Assembly (NCBI GenBank): GCA_964410065.1 | Contig: CAYPFO010000007.1 | Span: 23,697 to 87,696, forward strand | Source of the DNA: Serpens sp964410065 | Lineage (GTDB): Bacteria > Pseudomonadota > Gammaproteobacteria > Pseudomonadales > Pseudomonadaceae | DNA: 64,000 nucleotides | Reading direction: 5' to 3' | Part shown: in pieces, positions 60,262 to 64,000 of the stretch | Position numbering within the stretch: position 1 is the first letter of the stretch | Layout of the letters: each line of letters opens with the position of its first letter | The notes under the pieces: model-generated | Seen by the model: the letters and a program-made list of their open reading frames with translations, nothing else | What the model was told of the DNA's origin: nothing | Databases searched by the model: none | Made by a program: the position numbers and the translations under genes

Positions 60262-61532
60262 TGGCCACTCGTATCCTCGGTGCCCGCGTCATCGACCCGG
60301 CCAGCGGCCTGGACCAGGTTACTGATCTCTATATCGATGCCACCAAACTGGTCGCCATCGGCCAGGCGCCGCAGGGCCTGGAGATCGATGAGGAAATCGA
60401 TGCGCGCGGGCTGATTGCCAGCCCGGGACTGGTCGATCTGTCCGTGGCCCTGTGTGAGCCGGGTTACGGGCGCAAGGGCAGCATTGCCAGCGAAACCCTG
60501 GCCGCCGCGGCCGGGGGGGTCACCAGCTTGTGCTGCACACCGCGCACCAAGCCGGTGCTGGACAGCGCCACCGTCGTCGAATTGGTCCTGGATCGTGCCC
60601 AGGAAGCCGGCCACGCCAAGGTATTTCCCATCGGCGCGCTGAGCAGGGATCTGGCCGGTGAACAACTGGCCGAGCTGGTCACCCTGCGTGATGCCGGCTG
60701 CGTGGCCTTCGCCAACGGGCTCAACGGCTTCCCCAACAGCCGCAACCTGCGCCGTGCGCTGGAATACGCCGCGACCTTCGACCTGACCGTGGTGTTCCAT
60801 TCTCAGGATGCCGACCTGGCCGAAGGCGGGCTGGCCCACGAAGGCCCGACCGCCACGCTGCTGGGCCTGGCCGGTATTCCGGAAAGCGCCGAAACCGTGG
60901 CCCTGGCGCGCAACCTGCTGCTGGCCGAGCAAGCCGGCGTGCGTGCGCATTTCACGCAGCTGACCAGTGCGCGCGGCGTGCAGATGATTGCCGAGGCGCA
61001 AGCGCGTGGTCTGCCGGTCACTGCCGACGTGGCGCTGTACCAGTTGATCCTCACCGACGAGGCGTTGATCGACTTTTCCAGCTTCTACCATGTGCAGCCG
61101 CCGCTGCGTTCGCGCGCCGACCGCGAGGCCTTGCGCGAGGCGGTGAAGAGCGGAGTGATTTCAGCGATTGCCAGCCACCACCAGCCTCACGAGGCGGATG
61201 CCAAGCTGGCGCCGTTCGGCGCTACCGAAGCGGGGATCAGCAGCGTCGAACTGCTGCTGCCGTTGGCCATGACACTGGTGGAAGACGGCTTGCTCGACCT
61301 GCCGACCCTGCTGGCGCGCCTGTCCAGCGGTCCGGCCAAGGCGTTGCAACTGCCGGCGGGTCGCCTGGCGCTCGGTGCGCCGGCCGATCTGCTGCTGTTC
61401 GACCCAACGGTGAGCACCGTGGCCGGCGACAGCTGGTTATCCAAGGGCCGCAACTGTCCGTTCCTGGGCCATTGCCTGCCGGGCAAGGTGCGTTACACGC
61501 TGGTGGACGGACGCGTCTGCTACCAGGGCTAA
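60261..61532 (+). CDS. pyrC': Inactive dihydroorotase-like subunit PyrC'
   Basis: A 423-residue amidohydrolase-fold protein homologous to dihydroorotase. The metal-binding HXH is lost (GLVDLSVALCEPG, with Ser61 and Ala63 in place of His), the carboxy-lysine and later His/Asp ligands are also changed (FHSQD, VTADVALYQ, ASHHQPH). It therefore should not cleave dihydroorotate. In P. putida and relatives the pyrB-linked pyrC' encodes a non-catalytic subunit required for active aspartate transcarbamoylase, which fits its overlap with pyrB. A functional pyrC should be elsewhere. Confidence 0.94.
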   Translation: MATRILGARVIDPASGLDQVTDLYIDATKLVAIGQAPQGLEIDEEIDARGLIASPGLVDLSVALCEPGYGRKGSIASETLAAAAGGVTSLCCTPRTKPVLDSATVVELVLDRAQEAGHAKVFPIGALSRDLAGEQLAELVTLRDAGCVAFANGLNGFPNSRNLRRALEYAATFDLTVVFHSQDADLAEGGLAHEGPTATLLGLAGIPESAETVALARNLLLAEQAGVRAHFTQLTSARGVQMIAEAQARGLPVTADVALYQLILTDEALIDFSSFYHVQPPLRSRADREALREAVKSGVISAIASHHQPHEADAKLAPFGATEAGISSVELLLPLAMTLVEDGLLDLPTLLARLSSGPAKALQLPAGRLALGAPADLLLFDPTVSTVAGDSWLSKGRNCPFLGHCLPGKVRYTLVDGRVCYQG

Positions 61533-61566
61533 AAAGGCCGCTCACTGCAGCCAACCTGCGCAATAG

Positions 61567-61607
61567 AATCGGCCCCATCCGGGTATCTCCTGGATGGGGC
61601 CGATTTG
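61567..61607 (+). terminator. Terminator of the pyrRBC' operon
   Basis: Perfect 14-bp stem AATCGGCCCCATCC / GGATGGGGCCGATT with an 11-nt loop, 35 nt past the pyrC' stop. The T-tail is short (TTTG), so its efficiency is uncertain. Confidence 0.75.
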
Positions 61608-61648
61608 TATCAGGCTAACGGGCGGGTGGTGCAGTACGCGCCGCGCGT

Positions 61649-62044
61649 TTAATTGCGGATGTTCTGTTCGGAAATCTGATTGTTGAGCGTCCAGAAGTCA
61701 TACAGCACGCCGACGAAAAACAGCCCGCCGGTGAACAGGTAAATGATCCCGCTGATCCATTTACCCTGGTACATGCGGTGGACACCGAACACGCCGAGGA
61801 AGGTCAGCAGGATCCAGGCGATGTTGTAGTCCAGTCGCCCGGAGTTGAAACGCAGGTCGGCCTCGCGGTCCATCGACGGAATCAGGAACAGGTCGATAAT
61901 CCAGCCGACAAACAGCAAGCCAAGGGTGAAGAACCAGATCGTCCCGGTGATCGGCTTGCCGTAGTAGAAACGGTGCGAGCCGAGAAAACCGAAAATCCAC
62001 AGCAGGTAACCAACGGCTTTGCTGTGGGTATCGTGATAGCGCAT
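61649..62044 (-). CDS. TM2-domain membrane protein
   Basis: A 131-residue protein with two TM2-like repeats, each with a glycine-bounded helix pair and a short polar turn: GYLLWIFGFLGSHRFYYGKPITGTIWFFTLGLLFVGWIIDLFLIP and AWILLTFLGVFGVHRMYQGKWISGIIYLFTGGLFFVGVLYDFWTL. TM2 proteins are of unknown function. ATG 62044 has AGGAGA. It lies 33 nt after the solute-binding protein gene and is probably co-transcribed. Confidence 0.88.
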   Translation of the reverse strand: MRYHDTHSKAVGYLLWIFGFLGSHRFYYGKPITGTIWFFTLGLLFVGWIIDLFLIPSMDREADLRFNSGRLDYNIAWILLTFLGVFGVHRMYQGKWISGIIYLFTGGLFFVGVLYDFWTLNNQISEQNIRN

Positions 62045-62077
62045 GGCAAGTCTCCTGCCTGGAATACAAAGTAGGGG

Positions 62078-63652
62078 TCAGCGCACGCGTGCGCTGGCAA
62101 AGTCCTGGCGGCCGAACGGGCTGACCTGGTAACCCTCAACGTTAGCGCGGGTCAGGGCGAACGCGGTGGGGTGGGCCAGGGGAATCCACAGTGCCTGTTC
62201 CTGAATGATGCGCTGCGCTTGCACGTACAGCGTACTGCGTTCGGCCTGCACGCTCTGGGTCTTGCCCTGGGTGATCAGTTGGTCAAGGCGTGGGTCGCAA
62301 TAGCGGGCGAAGTTCAGCCCGGACTGCACCGAGGCGCAGGCAAATTGCGGGGTGAGGAAATTGTCCGGATCGCCGTTGTCGCCGGCCCAGCCCATGAACA
62401 GCAGATCGTGCTCGCCGGCCTTGGCGCGGCGGATCAGCTCACCCCACTCGATCACCCGGATCTCGGCCTGAATACCGACCTGGGCAAGGTCCGCCTGCAA
62501 TAACTGGGCGCCCAGGCTCGGGTTGGGATTGAGCAGGCTGCCGGAGGGGCGTGTCCAGATGGTGGTCTTGAAACCGTCCGCCAGACCGGCCTGGGCCAGC
62601 AGCGCGCGAGCCTTGGCCGGATCATGGGCATAACCGGGCAGGTCCTTGGCGTAGCTCCAGGTGTTCGGTGGATAAGGACCGCTGGCGGCACTGGCGCTGT
62701 CCTCAAACACCGCCTTGAGGTAGCTGGCGCGGTCGAACGCCAGGTTGATCGCCTGGCGCACCTCGGGTTTGTCCAGTGGCGCATGCTGGGTGTTGAGCGC
62801 CACGAAGGCGGTCATGAACGCCGGGGTCTGCACCACCTTGAGGTTGGGATCGGTCTGGGCACTGTGCACATCCTGAGGTTTGGGCGACAGGGCGATCTGG
62901 CATTCGTTGCGGCGCAGCTTCTGCAGGCGCACGTTGGCGTCCGGGGTAATGGCGAAGATCAACGCATCAACCGCCGGCTTGCCAGCGAAATACTCGGCAT
63001 GGGCGACGTAGCGCACTGCGGCGTCCTTCTGGAAACGTCGCAGCATGAACGGGCCGGTGCCGATGGGTTTCTGGTTCAGTTCGGCCAGCGTGCCGGCGGC
63101 CAGCAACTGGTCGGCGTATTCGGCGGAATAAATCGAGGCGAAGCCCATGCTCAGGGTGGCCAGAAAGGTGGCGTCCGGCCGGGTCAGGCTGATCCGCACC
63201 TGGTGCGCCGCCGGTGCCTCGATGGATTTCACCAGCTCCGGCCATTGCATCGACTGGGCGTGGGGATAGCCGCTGGCCGCGCTGGCATGCCAGGGATGGT
63301 TGCCGTCGAGCATGCGCTGGAAACTGAACAGCACGTCATCGGCATTCAGCGCGCGCGAGGGGCTGAAATAGTCGGTGCGATGGAAGGCCACGTCATCGCG
63401 CAGCGTGAAGTCATAGGTCAGGCCATCGGCCGATACCCGCCAGCTTTTCGCCAGGCTGGGCAGCAGCTCGCCGCGTGTGGCGTCGAATTCCACCAGACGA
63501 TTCATCAGTACATCAGCTGAGGCGTTGGTGGTGGTCAGCGAGTTGTACTGCACCACATCGAACCCCTCGGGACTGGCTTCGGTGCACACCGCCAGGGTGG
63601 CGGCCTGGGCCAGCCACGGTGCAAATAACAGGGGAAGAAGGGCAAGACGCAT
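62078..63652 (-). CDS. Peptide-type ABC transporter solute-binding protein
   Basis: A 524-residue SBP_bac_5 (DppA/OppA-like) periplasmic protein with a signal peptide (MRLALLPLLFAPWLAQA). It shows the family region SPEGFDVVQYNSLTTTNASADVLMNRLVEFD, LAKSWRVSADGLTYDFTLRDDVAFH, and DVLFSFQRMLD. No permease or ATPase genes are next to it, so it likely serves a transporter encoded elsewhere. It probably binds a di- or oligopeptide, but the ligand cannot be read from sequence. Confidence 0.92.
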   Translation of the reverse strand: MRLALLPLLFAPWLAQAATLAVCTEASPEGFDVVQYNSLTTTNASADVLMNRLVEFDATRGELLPSLAKSWRVSADGLTYDFTLRDDVAFHRTDYFSPSRALNADDVLFSFQRMLDGNHPWHASAASGYPHAQSMQWPELVKSIEAPAAHQVRISLTRPDATFLATLSMGFASIYSAEYADQLLAAGTLAELNQKPIGTGPFMLRRFQKDAAVRYVAHAEYFAGKPAVDALIFAITPDANVRLQKLRRNECQIALSPKPQDVHSAQTDPNLKVVQTPAFMTAFVALNTQHAPLDKPEVRQAINLAFDRASYLKAVFEDSASAASGPYPPNTWSYAKDLPGYAHDPAKARALLAQAGLADGFKTTIWTRPSGSLLNPNPSLGAQLLQADLAQVGIQAEIRVIEWGELIRRAKAGEHDLLFMGWAGDNGDPDNFLTPQFACASVQSGLNFARYCDPRLDQLITQGKTQSVQAERSTLYVQAQRIIQEQALWIPLAHPTAFALTRANVEGYQVSPFGRQDFASARVR

Positions 63653-64000
63653 GAATAATTCCTTTAGAAGCGGCTTGGGAGCCGACTGTGTGGCCTACCC
63701 TAGACCATGCGCGAAGCAGGTACAACGCTGGGTTAGCGATGAACGGCGGTTCCCCCGGACTCGCGCTGTGGGCCACGCAAATGACGCTTATCGATGCTGT
63801 ACGGTAGGTATTGAAATGTCAGGAATTCTTGCGACAGGTCGGTGGTTCTGATATAAAGCAGCGCTCTTTTCTAGGGGCCCGGTCCTGCGACAGCAGTGAC
63901 TGCCGGTAAGACCCTGGCGAAATCCTGGCGCAACGCGCCAAAGCAAGAGATCAAGCGGCCAACCCATGCCGGGTTGGGCATGTGGTTTATAGAGGGCTGA
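63653..64000 (+). other. Gap at right edge, probable leader of an off-window gene
   Basis: No gene is evident in these 348 bp. A strong promoter at 63829-63857 reads rightward. The leader then ends with a hairpin, CCAACCC-ATGCC-GGGTTGG at 63959-63977, and GAGGG at 63993-63997, which looks like a ribosome binding site for a start just past the window. The gene cannot be identified from what is here. Confidence 0.6.
63829..63857 (+). promoter_or_regulatory. Predicted sigma-70 promoter near the right edge
   Basis: TTGCGA (63829-63834), a 17-nt spacer, and TATAAA (63852-63857). It would give a leader of at least about 135 nt before any start beyond the window. Confidence 0.6.

Overview
The window is a 64 kb piece of a high-GC gammaproteobacterial chromosome, almost certainly a Pseudomonas (sensu lato). 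Support comes from the gene content and order (crc next to pyrE, algC-argB, a pilGHIJK-chpABC type IV pilus chemosensory cluster with a giant ChpA, pyrR-pyrB-pyrC' ending in a degenerate dihydroorotase, mexAB-oprM) and from dispersed palindromic intergenic repeats of a pseudomonad type. I cannot name the species. No rRNA, tRNA, CRISPR array, insertion sequence or prophage gene was seen.

Layout. (1) 1-16.5 kb is core metabolism: spoT (cut by the left edge), rpoZ, gmk, yicC, rph, a small DUF4870-like membrane protein, an accessory three-gene sulfur cassette (rhodanese, YeeE/YedE permease, 70-residue Cys-bearing membrane peptide), crc, pyrE, a DUF4124-like protein, argB, a long membrane-anchored form of algC, dut, coaBC and radC. 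(2) 16.6-26.7 kb holds nfeD-slipin-ald, a YccS-type membrane protein, small lipoproteins and secreted proteins, a GreA-C-terminal-like protein, a YgjP-like metallohydrolase and ligB. (3) 26.7-31.4 kb is the methyl cycle: ahcY behind an S-adenosylhomocysteine riboswitch, metF, and an RhlE-type RNA helicase. (4) 31.5-42.3 kb carries an unknown exported protein, the RND efflux operon mexA-mexB-oprM, yceI with a cytochrome b561, bioA and rsmE. (5) 42.3-55.4 kb is the Pil-Chp chemosensory operon read leftward from pilG to chpC. (6) 55.6-61.5 kb reads rightward: gshB, a TonB-like protein, algH, ruvX, pyrR, pyrB, pyrC'. (7) 61.6-64 kb has a TM2-domain protein, a peptide-type solute-binding protein and the promoter/leader of a gene beyond the right edge.

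From memory of P. aeruginosa PAO1, segment 1 matches the PA5338-PA5319 neighbourhood, while most of what follows matches PA0454-PA0401, so the radC/ald boundary looks like a rearrangement junction relative to that strain.

The most interesting items are the sulfur cassette (a triple rhodanese with a single cysteine in its middle domain); a TtgR-like operator upstream of mexA with no repressor gene beside it; an algC that has no usable start for the short soluble enzyme; a 146-bp palindromic element whose inverted terminus supplies the dut stop codon; and overlapping, mutually exclusive hairpins between crc and pyrE.
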